From the NCBI GenBank assembly GCA_031272275.1, contig JAISUC010000012.1, positions 66,052-130,051 on the forward strand: DNA of 64,000 bases, read 5' to 3'. This DNA is from Actinomycetes bacterium (GTDB lineage: Bacteria > Actinomycetota > Coriobacteriia > WRKU01 > WQUG01). Below are positions 41,674-51,233 of this stretch, one piece after another (positions within the stretch are counted from its first letter, which is position 1; each line of letters begins with the position of its first letter). The translations under genes and the position numbers were made by a program. The notes beneath the pieces were generated by a model. The model saw only the letters and a program-made list of their open reading frames with translations. It did not search any database and had not been told where the DNA came from.

Positions 41674-44034
41674 ATGAGTACAAAAACACCATCATCGGGA
41701 AACCTCGTCATCGTCGAGAGCCCCGCGAAAGCAAAGACCATCGAGCGCTACCTGGGCGACGGGTTTCGCGTGCTGTCCTCGGTCGGACACATCCGACACA
41801 TTCCACCGGGGGATGAATCCGCGATCGACATCGCGGGCGGCTTCACGGCCAAATACGAGGTCGACCCCGAAAAGAAAAAGACGGTGGCCGAGTTGAAGCG
41901 AGCCGTCAAAGCTGCAGATGAGGTTTGGCTCGCAACCGACGAGGACCGCGAGGGCGAGGCCATCGCCTGGCATTTGGCGGAGGTCTTGGGTCTGGACGTC
42001 GAACACACCAAGCGCATCACCTTTCACGAGATAACGAAATCCGCACTGGAAGAGGCCATTGCACACCCGCGCACCATCAATATGTTGCGGGTCAAATCTC
42101 AGCAAGCCCGACAAGTCCTAGACCGCCTGTATGGCTACGAGCTCTCGCCGGTCGTCTGGCGCAAAGTTCCCGGCGGCAAAAGCGCCGGCCGCGTCCAGTC
42201 GCCGGCGCTGCGCCTGTTGGTCGAACGCGAACGCGAGATCAACGCATTCACCGCCGAAAGCAGCTACAAAGTGACTGCCGTGCTGACCCACGGCGACGAA
42301 GAGCTCAAAGGGGAGTTAAAGCGCTCACTGGATGACGAAGATGCGGCGCGCGCGTTACTGGAACAGCTGCCGGATGCCACCTGGACGGTGCGCGACGTCT
42401 CGGTGAAACCCGCGAAACGCAATCCGCCGGCACCCTATACCACCAGCACGCTGCAACAGGACGCCAACAGCCGGATGGGATACGCGGCACGGACGACCAT
42501 GAACGCGGCGCAGGCGCTGTATCAGGCGGGAAAAATCACCTACATGCGTACCGATTCGACCACACTGAGCAAACAGGCGCTGGCATCTGCCGCCGACTAC
42601 ATTAAAAGCAACTTCGGCGGACCGTATCTGCATACGCGCCAGTTCAAGACGAAATCAGCCGGAGCCCAAGAAGCGCACGAGGCCATCCGCCCGACCGATA
42701 TTTCGGTCGAGAGCGCCGGGCGCAATCAATACGAGAAAAAGGTCTACGAGCTGATTCGTACGCGCACGCTGGCCAGCCAAATGGCACCTGCCGAGCTGGA
42801 AAAGACGACCGTGACGATCGATGTCTCGACCATCGAGGACGATTTCGAGGCAAAGGGCGAAGCGGTCGTGTTCGACGGATTCCTGAAAGTCTACGGGCGC
42901 AACATCGAGAAATACCTGCCGCGTCTGAATGCCGGCGACGTGTTGGACCCCTGCGTGGTGACGGCACACCAGACCTTCAGCAAGCCGCCTGCGCGCTATA
43001 CCGAGGGTAGCCTGGTCAAGAAACTCGAGGAACTGGGGATAGGACGTCCCAGCACCTACGCGACCATTCTGGATAACATCAAGTCGCGCGGCTACGTGCA
43101 GCCCGGTGAAGGCATGGCGGCAGAGCGCGAGGCCGTCGAGCTCTGCCTGGATTACGTCGAAAACCCCGGTCAAGTCACCCGCGAGGTGCAAATCGAGTCC
43201 TATGGCAACGACAAGGGTAAGCTGATCCCGACCGCCATCGGCGAGGTCTTAAGCGACTTTCTGGAAAAGTACTTCACGCGCTATGTCGACTATGGATTCA
43301 CCGCCGCGACTGAAACCGAGCTGGACTGCATCGAACAGGGGGAGTGTAACCCCACCGAGATGCTGACCGAGTTTTATGGACCCTTCCATCAGCTGATCGA
43401 GGCCGCAGCCGACATCGACCGTTCCACGGTGGGTAAATCGCGTGTGGTGGGAATCGATCCGGCCACCGGGCGCGACATCATCGCGCGCGTCGGCAGGTAC
43501 GGCCCGATGCTGCAAATCGGCTCGGTCGACGACGAGGAAAAACCGCGTTTCGCGAACCTGCCCAAGGGGCGCACGATTGACAACGTCACCATCGACGAGG
43601 CGCTGCGGATGTTTCAGCTGCCCCGCGTACTGGGCTCAGACACAGACGGCCGCGACGTCAAAGCCAACATCGGGCGTTTCGGTCCCTATGTCCAAGTCGA
43701 GAAAACCTATGCCAGCATCAAGGCTCCGCTGGATGTGTTCACGATTACGCTGGACCAGGGCTTGGAGCTGATCGAGGAAAAGCGCAAGGCCGAGGCTGAA
43801 AAGCACATCGCGAGCTTTGATGACGGTGCCATCCAGGTCCTGAAAGGGCGATATGGGCCGTACGTGACCGACGGCAACAAGAACGCAAAGGTTCCCAAAG
43901 ACGTCGACCCCACCACCATCGACGAGGAAATGGCGCGCGAGATGCTGGCCAAAGCCCCCGAGAAAAAAGGGCGCGGCCGCAAAACCGCAACCAAAAAAAC
44001 CGCCGCCAAGAAAAAAGCCCCCAAGAAAAAGTAA
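41674..44034 (+). CDS. topA: DNA topoisomerase I
   Basis: 786 residues, type IA enzyme relaxing negative supercoils. TOPRIM motif VIVESPAKAKTIERYLG at the N-terminus, DEDREGEAIAWHL, SAGRVQSPALRL, and active-site Tyr290 in ITYMRTDSTTLS. Instead of Cys4 zinc fingers the C-terminus has actinobacterial-type repeats (GRYGPMLQIG, GRFGPYVQVE, GRYGPYVTDG) and a Lys/Ala-rich tail (KKTAAKKKAPKKK). ATG 41674 was chosen because of the promoter 8 nt upstream. Confidence 0.96.
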   Translation: MSTKTPSSGNLVIVESPAKAKTIERYLGDGFRVLSSVGHIRHIPPGDESAIDIAGGFTAKYEVDPEKKKTVAELKRAVKAADEVWLATDEDREGEAIAWHLAEVLGLDVEHTKRITFHEITKSALEEAIAHPRTINMLRVKSQQARQVLDRLYGYELSPVVWRKVPGGKSAGRVQSPALRLLVEREREINAFTAESSYKVTAVLTHGDEELKGELKRSLDDEDAARALLEQLPDATWTVRDVSVKPAKRNPPAPYTTSTLQQDANSRMGYAARTTMNAAQALYQAGKITYMRTDSTTLSKQALASAADYIKSNFGGPYLHTRQFKTKSAGAQEAHEAIRPTDISVESAGRNQYEKKVYELIRTRTLASQMAPAELEKTTVTIDVSTIEDDFEAKGEAVVFDGFLKVYGRNIEKYLPRLNAGDVLDPCVVTAHQTFSKPPARYTEGSLVKKLEELGIGRPSTYATILDNIKSRGYVQPGEGMAAEREAVELCLDYVENPGQVTREVQIESYGNDKGKLIPTAIGEVLSDFLEKYFTRYVDYGFTAATETELDCIEQGECNPTEMLTEFYGPFHQLIEAAADIDRSTVGKSRVVGIDPATGRDIIARVGRYGPMLQIGSVDDEEKPRFANLPKGRTIDNVTIDEALRMFQLPRVLGSDTDGRDVKANIGRFGPYVQVEKTYASIKAPLDVFTITLDQGLELIEEKRKAEAEKHIASFDDGAIQVLKGRYGPYVTDGNKNAKVPKDVDPTTIDEEMAREMLAKAPEKKGRGRKTATKKTAAKKKAPKKK

Positions 44035-44045
44035 ACGCTCCCCCC

Positions 44046-44113
44046 GTCATTGCGAGCCCGCGATAGCACCCACCAACGTCATTGCGAGGCGACGTAGTCG
44101 CCGCGGCAATCCA
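44046..44113. repeat. CATTGCGAG-type palindromic repeat
   Basis: GTCATTGCGAG occurs twice, the second followed by GCGACGTAGTCGC and CGGCAATCC, the two ends of a known class of bacterial interspersed palindromes. Part of a 428-bp gene-free gap. Confidence 0.7.
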
Positions 44114-44120
44114 TAACGGG

Positions 44121-44381
44121 TTTGACCTTGACCTTGCTTGTGTTGGACGCTGAAAGATGATGCCAATAAAAAGCTTCACAGCTTTTTTTGGCCCACTTTC
44201 AGCTCGCTTTGACCTTGACCTTGCTTGTGTTGGACGCTGAAAGATGATGCCAATAAAAAGCTTTACAGCTTTTTTCGGCCCACTTTCAGCTCGCTTTGAC
44301 CTTGACCTTGCTTGTGTTGGACGCTGAAAGATGATGCCAATAAAAAGCTTTACAGCTTTTTTCGGCCCACTTTCAGCTCGC
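44121..44381. repeat. Three tandem 87-bp hairpin units
   Basis: Units at 44121-44207, 44208-44294 and 44295-44381 differ at only a few bases. Each begins TTTGACCTTGACCTTGC, and contains GCTGAAAG ... CTTTCAGC as an outer stem and AAAAAGCT-TTAC-AGCTTTTT as an inner terminator-like stem. A fourth copy is at 56046. They would stop transcription between topA and the mutase in both directions. Confidence 0.93.
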
Positions 44382-44462
44382 TTACCGCAGCCCCGTCATT
44401 CCCCGCGTGATAAAATCGTTTGCGCTGTGACCACTATCGGCGGGCAGGGGAAAGGATCGGGG

Positions 44463-45980
44463 ATGTCTGCAATACATTTCGGGACGGACGGCTGGCGCGC
44501 CCAATACGGCACGGGCGCGGACGGCACGGCACACACCGGCCCCGCGGACTTCACCGACGAAAACCTGACGGCGGTCGCGACCGCCACCGCCCAAGTCTTT
44601 CTGGCGGATTACTTCGAAAACTGTCCACCCTCCACACGTTCCGACACAGCGGGGGAGTACGTCCCGGCGCACCCTCCGACGGTCTACGTGGGCTATGACA
44701 CGCGCGACGGTGCCGATCGTTTCGCCGCACGCGCGGCAGACGCGATGGCATCGGCCGGCTTGCGCGTGATACTGTCCGATGCCTATATTCCCACACCCGG
44801 GCTCTGCTGGTCGGTCGCGACCGACCCGGCAGCCGTCGGCGGTGTCCAGTTGACGGCCAGCCACAACCCGGCGGGCTGGTTGGGTTTCAAGGTGCGTATG
44901 GCCGACGGCGGCGCGGCACAACCGGCGTTCACCGACCGGATCGAATCGCTTATTTCGACCCCCCCTTCAAGCTCCCCACACGATATGCTGCAGCGCCGCG
45001 ATCTGGTCACCCCGTATCTGGCAAACCTCGCCACACTGGTCGACGCCGACGCCATTGCCGCCGCAGCCCCACAGGTCGTGGTCGATTCGCTCTATGGGGC
45101 GGGTCGCGGATACTTGGCCCAGGTACTCAGCACGCTGGGTGCCCGTGTCACCGAAATTCACGCGGACGCCGTCGGGGATTTCGCCGGGCTGCATCCCGAG
45201 CCCATCCCCCCCTGGACCGATGACGCCGCGACGGCTGTGCGCGCCACCGGTGCCACCGCGGCCTTTGTGACCGACGGCGACGCCGATCGCATCGGTGCGG
45301 TCGATCGGGACGGAAACTTCGTATCGCCGCACGTAATCATCGCCCTGTTGGCAGACCACCTGGTACGCGACCGGGGCAAATCCGGGCGCATCGTGAAATC
45401 GCTTGCCATGGGACGCCTTATCGAGCGGGTCGGTGCCGGGCTGCACTGTCCGGTCATCACCACCCCCATCGGCTTCAAGTACATCTATGGCGAAATGCTG
45501 GCAGGTGATGTGTTGATTGGCGGCGAAGAGTCGGGGGGCCTGGGTGTCCCCGACCACGTCCGTGAACGCGACGGCCTGCTGATGGCACTGTTGCTGACCG
45601 AAATGATGGCACAGCGCGGCGTCGGCCTGGCAGAGCTGGTCGCAGACATTCAGTCGCGCTATGGGCGTCTGTACTATCATCGCGACGACCTGCGTCTGGA
45701 TGCGGACACCATGGACGCCTTCCGAGCAAAACTGCCGACGCTGGAACCGGCGACGGTTGCGGGACGCACTCCCGAAACGTATTTGCACACCGACGGGCTG
45801 AAGATGCTGATTTCAGACGACGAATGGTTGATGGTGCGCGCCAGCGGGACCGAGCCCCTGTTGCGCGTGTATGCCGAGGCCGCAAGCCCCGAACGCCTGC
45901 AGGAACTGCTGGCGGCGGGCCGTGCTTTGGCCGGCGGACCGGGCGACACCGGCACAGCTACGACGGGCAACGGGGACTGA
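44463..45980 (+). CDS. Phosphohexomutase (phosphoglucomutase/phosphomannomutase family)
   Basis: 505 residues from ATG 44463. Substrate and catalytic motifs: HFGTDGWRA, active-site Ser in QLTASHNPAGW, metal loop TDGDADRIG, GGEESGGLG and phosphate-binding RASGTEPLLR. It interconverts hexose-1- and -6-phosphates for glycan precursors; the exact sugar cannot be told. Two 13-mer copies lie in frame: AGEYVPA (44653-44665) in an insert before the first domain strand VYVGYDTRDG, and AGRTPE (45761-45773) before the last domain. Glycan genes follow 9 bp later. Confidence 0.88.
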   Translation: MSAIHFGTDGWRAQYGTGADGTAHTGPADFTDENLTAVATATAQVFLADYFENCPPSTRSDTAGEYVPAHPPTVYVGYDTRDGADRFAARAADAMASAGLRVILSDAYIPTPGLCWSVATDPAAVGGVQLTASHNPAGWLGFKVRMADGGAAQPAFTDRIESLISTPPSSSPHDMLQRRDLVTPYLANLATLVDADAIAAAAPQVVVDSLYGAGRGYLAQVLSTLGARVTEIHADAVGDFAGLHPEPIPPWTDDAATAVRATGATAAFVTDGDADRIGAVDRDGNFVSPHVIIALLADHLVRDRGKSGRIVKSLAMGRLIERVGAGLHCPVITTPIGFKYIYGEMLAGDVLIGGEESGGLGVPDHVRERDGLLMALLLTEMMAQRGVGLAELVADIQSRYGRLYYHRDDLRLDADTMDAFRAKLPTLEPATVAGRTPETYLHTDGLKMLISDDEWLMVRASGTEPLLRVYAEAASPERLQELLAAGRALAGGPGDTGTATTGNGD

Positions 45981-45988
45981 GCACACAC

Positions 45989-47173
45989 ATGCGCATCCTG
46001 ATGGTCAACAAATACTATCCCCCGCACGTCGGCGGTATCGAGTTTCACGTCCGTGACCTGGCCGAGGGGCTAGTTACGGCGGGGCATGCGGTGCGCGTGC
46101 TGGTCTGCAACAACGAACGGCGTCTGGTTGAAGAATCGATCAACGGCGTGGAAATCGTGCGGCTGCCGCGCCTGTTCGAACGCGCCTCGACCCCGGTGGC
46201 GCGCCATTTCGGGCAGGTTCTGGTACACGAGGCCGCTAACGCCGACATCGTGCATTTTCACTTCCCCTACCCTTGGGGCGAGTTCGAATGGGTGGGTCAG
46301 CTGGCCAGCAAAGCCGTGCCCTACGTGATTACCTACCACAGCGACATCGTGCGCCAAAAAACGGCGTTGGCGTTCTATAAGCCCTTTCTGGATCGCTTCC
46401 TGAACCGCAGCCGCCTGATTATGGCGTCCTCGCCTCAGCTTATACGGTACTCGCCCTGGCTGGCGCCGCGCGCCGCCAAATGCCGTCAGGTCGATTTCGG
46501 GCTGCCTTTGGACCATATCGCGGGAAATGCGGCGGCGATCCGGCGTGGGCGCCAACTGCGTGCCGAATGGTCGCCCGACGGCGCTCCGATCGTGCTGTTC
46601 GTGGGACGGCTGATTTACTACAAGGGCATCGAGGTCTTGGCGCGTGCCATCCCGCTGGTGCCGAATGCGCACTTTGTGATTGTCGGACGCGGCCCGGAAC
46701 GCGCGCGCCTGGACGGTCTGGTATCTGCTCACCCGGAACTGGCGGATCGCGTGCACGTCATCGACTGGTTGGACGACGGCGACTTGGCGGGCGCCTATCA
46801 CGCGGCCGACCTGTTTACGCTCCCCAGTGTGGCACCGTCCGAGGCCTTCGGCTTGGTCCAGATCGAGGCTCAGGCGGCAGGCATTCCGGTGGTTTCGACC
46901 CGCCTGCGCACGGGGGTGCCCTACGCGAACCTGGACGGCGTGACGGGGCTCACCGTCATGCCGGGTAACGCCGACGGTCTGGCCGGTGCGATCAACACGC
47001 TGCTTTCAGACGAGGACCTGCGCCGGCGCCTAGGTGACCAGGCACAGGAACGCGCGACGACGCAGTTCACGATTCCGCGCATGGTCGAACACGTGACGGC
47101 GGTCTATGCGCAGGCGTCAGCCGCGACCCCGCAGCCCGACACACCCGACACACCCGATACAGGGGGAGCGTGA
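45989..47173 (+). CDS. Family 4 glycosyltransferase
   Basis: 394 residues, GT-B fold. N-terminus MRILMVNKYYPPHVGGIE with the Gly-rich loop, VLFVGRLIYYKGIEVLARAI for the second domain, and the E-x7-E motif in SEAFGLVQIEAQAAG. It probably adds a hexose during surface-polysaccharide assembly on the inner side of the membrane. It overlaps the next gene by one base (TGATG). Confidence 0.9.
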   Translation: MRILMVNKYYPPHVGGIEFHVRDLAEGLVTAGHAVRVLVCNNERRLVEESINGVEIVRLPRLFERASTPVARHFGQVLVHEAANADIVHFHFPYPWGEFEWVGQLASKAVPYVITYHSDIVRQKTALAFYKPFLDRFLNRSRLIMASSPQLIRYSPWLAPRAAKCRQVDFGLPLDHIAGNAAAIRRGRQLRAEWSPDGAPIVLFVGRLIYYKGIEVLARAIPLVPNAHFVIVGRGPERARLDGLVSAHPELADRVHVIDWLDDGDLAGAYHAADLFTLPSVAPSEAFGLVQIEAQAAGIPVVSTRLRTGVPYANLDGVTGLTVMPGNADGLAGAINTLLSDEDLRRRLGDQAQERATTQFTIPRMVEHVTAVYAQASAATPQPDTPDTPDTGGA

Positions 47174-48624
47174 TGTCGCGACTGCGCTTTATGTTCCTCA
47201 GCGTGCTGGCAGACGCCGTGTTCGTGAACGTCGCGATTGTGGCGTCTTTTCTTATCCGCTTTTGGGGTCACCTGCCTGCCTATAACTTCCGGGCCTACCT
47301 GACGCTGGCACCGCTGCTCACGCTCGGCTACCTGTTTGCCGGCTGGTTGTACGGGCTCTATGAACCCGAGCACATGGATTCACCCTGGTCGGTTACCGCC
47401 AGCGCGGCGTCTGCCACCACCTTGGGGACGTTGATACTGACGGCGCTGGCGTTTTTCGGCGGCAGCATCACGGTGGCGTTCAGCCGTTTCACCATCCCGT
47501 TCAGCTGGCTGTTCGCCGTGGTCTTGATGGTCGGCTGGCGGCTGCTGTTCTTGCGTTTCGGCGCGATTCACTGGCCCGAACAGCGCACGATCATCATCGG
47601 CTGCAACCAAACGGCACTGGACTTGGCGCGTGCGCTGGATGAGCGGCGCAAATGGGGCTGGAACTTCATCGGCTATGTCGCCGGTCCCGACGACACCGTC
47701 ACCTTTGACGCGGCACCTGACGGCGCAGCCTCCACACAGGCGCCGCCCGACCCCCCCGCCACCGCACCGGAACCGTCCGCCGCATCCGCGGTCGGCGACG
47801 CACACCACCCGCTGCTGGGTGTCGACACACAGCTGCCCGGCATCATAGATACCCACGCGATCAACCGCATCCTGATTGCCGAGCCGGCACACCTGCGCGA
47901 ATTCATCGAGCACTTAGTCTTGGCGGATCACCCCCGCCTCACGGTCGACGTGGTCCCTGAACTGTACGAGACCTTCATCGGCCACACCGACTCGATACTG
48001 GGCGACATCCCGCTGATGCGCATCGTCTCCAGCTTCACTCCGCGCTACCACCGTGCACTGAAACGGCTGATCGATATCGCAGGCGCGCTGATTATCCTGA
48101 TTGTCACCTCCCCGTTTATGCTGTTGCTGACGCCGGTGTTGCTGCTGACCCAGGGCCTGCCGATCCTCTACAGTCAGGAACGCGTCGGGTACCGGCAAAA
48201 AGTGTTCAAGATCTACAAACTGCGCACCATGCACCGCGACGCCGAACAACAAACCGGCCCGGTGCTCGCCGCCGAAAACGACCCGCGTATCACCCCGGTG
48301 GGCCGTTTCCTGCGACGCGCGCGCTGGGACGAACTCCCCCAAGTCTTAAACATCCTGCGCGGCGACATGAGCTTCATCGGACCGCGCCCCGAACGCCCGC
48401 ATTTCGTGCACGAATTCCTGCGCGACATCCCCGGTTACGCGGAACGGTTCCGCATCAAGCCGGGGGTGACCGGACTGGCGCAAATCAACGGCGGGTACGC
48501 CACCACGCCACAGCGCAAGTTGAAGTATGATTTGATGTACTTGTATCATCAAAGCCTGGTGATGGATTTACAAATCGTCGTCGAGACGATAAAGGTGGTC
48601 ATGACGGGAAGGGGAGCACGCTAG
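47173..48624 (+). CDS. Polyprenyl glycosylphosphotransferase, WbaP/EpsE-like
   Basis: 483 residues. Four to five N-terminal membrane helices, a cytoplasmic Rossmann-like region ([20 protein letters not shown]), a further membrane hairpin ([19 protein letters not shown]) and the catalytic core [51 protein letters not shown]. It begins lipid-linked glycan assembly. A low-complexity Ala/Pro/Thr insert of about 45 residues (near 175-215) lies in the Rossmann region. It is the second priming enzyme in the window after 25278. Confidence 0.9.
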   Translation: MSRLRFMFLSVLADAVFVNVAIVASFLIRFWGHLPAYNFRAYLTLAPLLTLGYLFAGWLYGLYEPEHMDSPWSVTASAASATTLGTLILTALAFFGGSITVAFSRFTIPFSWLFAVVLMVGWRLLFLRFGAIHWPEQRTIIIGCNQTALDLARALDERRKWGWNFIGYVAGPDDTVTFDAAPDGAASTQAPPDPPATAPEPSAASAVGDAHHPLLGVDTQLPGIIDTHAINRILIAEPAHLREFIEHLVLADHPRLTVDVVPELYETFIGHTDSILGDIPLMRIVSSFTPRYHRALKRLIDIAGALIILIVTSPFMLLLTPVLLLTQGLPILYSQERVGYRQKVFKIYKLRTMHRDAEQQTGPVLAAENDPRITPVGRFLRRARWDELPQVLNILRGDMSFIGPRPERPHFVHEFLRDIPGYAERFRIKPGVTGLAQINGGYATTPQRKLKYDLMYLYHQSLVMDLQIVVETIKVVMTGRGAR

Positions 48625-50748
48625 ATGGCAAAGAAAAAAAATCGAGGGAGCACGTCCCAGACCGCGTCTGCAGCTGCTGTCGGCACGAAGGCCGCGGCAC
48701 GCCGCGAACGGATCAACGCGCGCCCGCAGTTGCTGGTGCGTGAACAGACCGGTGCGGGCAAGTTCGCGTGGTGGACGCTGCTGGTGCTGGCATTCGTGGT
48801 TCCGTTCATTTTCGGGTCCAGCATTCTGCAGGCGTTCGGTCTGACCTTTTCCGACAGCTTTGATACCGTAAAGGTCTTGATTTTGCGCATCGGTACCTGC
48901 GTGGCGCTGGCGGCATGGATCATCGACATCGTGGTGAACGGCGGCGAAATCCGTGTGCACAAGGTCTATTGGGTGGTGCTTGCCCTGATGGTGTGGATCG
49001 GGATTTCGACTGTGGTATCGGTCAGCCCCGCCACCGCATTTTTCGGCAAGTACCGTCGCTATGACGGTGCTTGGTCGTATTTGATTTATTTTGTGCTGTT
49101 CTTTTTGACGGTACAGTATGCGACCGGCGCCAAACGGGTGCGTCAGCTGGCGCAATCGGTCTGCTGGTCGTCGTTGTTTGTGGCCGGCTATGGTTTGCTG
49201 CAGGCCTTCGGCATGGACTACATGCAGTGGGGTACGCTGCCCTTCGAGGAAAACCGCAGCTTTTCCAGTTACGGTAACCCCGACCTGTTGGCCGGTTTTC
49301 TGGCGTTCGGGTTGTGCGTGTCGTTGGCGCTGGCGCTCAGCGAAAAAAAGAGTAAGGGCTGGCGGAGTTTCTATTGGGTGGTCTTTCTGTTGAATGCGGC
49401 GGTCACCATCACCGCGTTTTCGCGTTCCATCTGGGTCGCCGGTGTGGTCGGGTTTGCGCTGCTGGTGTTCTTTGCGATTCGGCAAAAGGTCACTTGGGGT
49501 GGTGTGGACTGGGGCTTTTCCGGCGTCGTGGTTGCAGCCGTCTTGGGCTTTATTGTGCGATCCCTGTTTGTCCAGGACTCTGTCATGAACTTTGCGACGC
49601 GTGTGAAATCGATTTTCGAGTTCGGCTCGGGTTCAGCTGTCACGCGTTTTGAAATCTGGGACGCGGCGGGCAAAGCCATCCGCGAACGCCCCGTGTTCGG
49701 GTTTGGACCGGATACCTTCCGGTTGGTGTTTCGCCGCTTTGCGCCCCAAGCCTATGCCCAGGACGCCGGCTACCGCTCGGTGGCAGACAACGTCCACAAC
49801 TTCCCGTTGCAGCTGGCGGCGGGCATCGGTATTCCGGGGGCGTTGCTGTTCTATGGCTCGATCGCCTGGATATGTGTGCTGGGGTTCAAATCGACCTTGG
49901 CACGTGACGAAAAGTCCTCGGGCGCACGTCTGCTGTTCGCCGGTTTGCTGACCGCTGTGATCACCTATAACGTCCACCTGTTTTTCGGGCTGTCGCTGCC
50001 GGGAACCAGCTTTCTGTTGTGGATGTTCCTCGGTGCCATTCTGGTGCCGCATACCCGTACCGTGCATGTGAAGCTGCCCGAATGGACGCGTCCGGTTGCA
50101 TGGCCCGCCATTGCGGCATGCGTGCTGTTGGCGGTACCGACCGTCTATGCCATGCGTCTGGCGATGGCGGACCACTATTTCCTGCTGGAAAAACAGTACG
50201 AGGAAAACGATAATACGGCTTTAGCGCTTGCCGCAATCGAACAGACCATGCACTATAACCCGTGGCTGGAAATATATCTGACCGACTGGGTGACGATACA
50301 ATCCGACGTCGCCATCCAGGCGGTGACCGACGGCGCCGCCAACGCGGACGTGGAGGTCAAACAGGCCGAGGATCTGTGTGACCGGCTGGTCGCCTTGTCG
50401 CCCTGGGAATATGACAGCTATCTGATGGTGACGGCGTTTTATTCTCGGCTGGGCGAAGCCCTTCAAACCACCGACCCCGCCGCTGCGCAAACCTATCTGC
50501 AAAAAAGTGCGGACATCGCGGCGGCACAGATCAAAGAGACACCCGACGGTCTGGCGCTGCGCTATACCTATGGGCTGACGCTGCGCTCGCTCGGGGACAC
50601 GGATGCCGCCATCGAACAGCTGCAGTACTGCGTGGACCACGACACAAACTTTACGGATGCGGCAACGGCGCTTGCGGCTATAGAGACCACAGGGGTCACG
50701 ACCACCACGACCACCGATTCCCCGGCGGTCACCGCCACCGCACAATAG
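48625..50748 (+). CDS. O-antigen ligase/polymerase family membrane protein with TPR-like tail
   Basis: 707 residues with 12 or so hydrophobic segments in the first 500; the Wzy_C/O-antigen ligase region is around GFGPDTFRLVFRRF...DNVHNFPLQLAAG, where the conserved His of this family is expected (VHN). The C-terminal 200 residues are helical repeats (TALALAAIEQTMHYNPWLEI, ALRYTYGLTLRSLGDTDAAI) like TPRs, then a Thr-rich end. The ATG directly follows the stop of the previous gene (TAGATG). A near-copy of the 13-mer (48646-48658) is in the first codons. Confidence 0.85.
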   Translation: MAKKKNRGSTSQTASAAAVGTKAAARRERINARPQLLVREQTGAGKFAWWTLLVLAFVVPFIFGSSILQAFGLTFSDSFDTVKVLILRIGTCVALAAWIIDIVVNGGEIRVHKVYWVVLALMVWIGISTVVSVSPATAFFGKYRRYDGAWSYLIYFVLFFLTVQYATGAKRVRQLAQSVCWSSLFVAGYGLLQAFGMDYMQWGTLPFEENRSFSSYGNPDLLAGFLAFGLCVSLALALSEKKSKGWRSFYWVVFLLNAAVTITAFSRSIWVAGVVGFALLVFFAIRQKVTWGGVDWGFSGVVVAAVLGFIVRSLFVQDSVMNFATRVKSIFEFGSGSAVTRFEIWDAAGKAIRERPVFGFGPDTFRLVFRRFAPQAYAQDAGYRSVADNVHNFPLQLAAGIGIPGALLFYGSIAWICVLGFKSTLARDEKSSGARLLFAGLLTAVITYNVHLFFGLSLPGTSFLLWMFLGAILVPHTRTVHVKLPEWTRPVAWPAIAACVLLAVPTVYAMRLAMADHYFLLEKQYEENDNTALALAAIEQTMHYNPWLEIYLTDWVTIQSDVAIQAVTDGAANADVEVKQAEDLCDRLVALSPWEYDSYLMVTAFYSRLGEALQTTDPAAAQTYLQKSADIAAAQIKETPDGLALRYTYGLTLRSLGDTDAAIEQLQYCVDHDTNFTDAATALAAIETTGVTTTTTTDSPAVTATAQ

Positions 50749-50784
50749 GTGGCAACCCGCACGTAGCCGCCCGTGGCAATACAT

Positions 50785-50811
50785 GCGGGCGGGTAGTCCA
50801 CCCGCCCGGAT
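50785..50811. terminator. Hairpin after the polysaccharide genes
   Basis: CGGGCGGGT / ACCCGCCCG with an AGTCC loop; no T-run, so efficiency is uncertain. The surrounding 170 bp contain no gene. Confidence 0.5.
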
Positions 50812-50918
50812 CAATGATTCGGATGCACGTACACGCGCATCCTCAACGTCACGTGTTCGCGCAACAAAATCGCTTGCGCTCACACGGGGGTATTGTTCCT
50901 ACGGGTGGGTGAAAAGAA

Positions 50919-50994
50919 TGGTGGCCGGAGGCGGACTTGAACCGTCGGCACGCGGATTTTCAGTCCGCTGCTCTACCAACTGAGCTACCCGGCC
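50919..50994 (-). tRNA. tRNA-Phe (GAA)
   Basis: 76 nt with encoded CCA. Acceptor GGCCGGG/TCCGGCC, anticodon loop CTGAAAA, T arm GGTTCAAGTCC. Confidence 0.94.
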
Positions 50995-51233
50995 ACACCA
51001 ATCGTCATCAGACGCGAGTACCCATACTAACGGACGGGACGGGCAAGCGTCAAGCCGTTCCGGCGAAAAGACCCGCGAAAATTTTGCACGCGACCCCCGA
51101 GCGACGCCGGATGACAACAGGCGACATAAGGAAACCATCGTCGTGCACCGGCAGAATTGCCACCTGCGGTGTGATAGAATGGGGGAGTGTAAAGCTCTCA
51201 CTATTTTCCGCGAGGCAGAAGAGGAGTACCACC

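Noticed and set aside
48326..48338. GGGACGAACTCCC, one base from the dispersed 13-mer
   Set aside because: It encodes WDELPQ, a conserved motif of polyprenyl glycosylphosphotransferases, so the match is explained by the protein.
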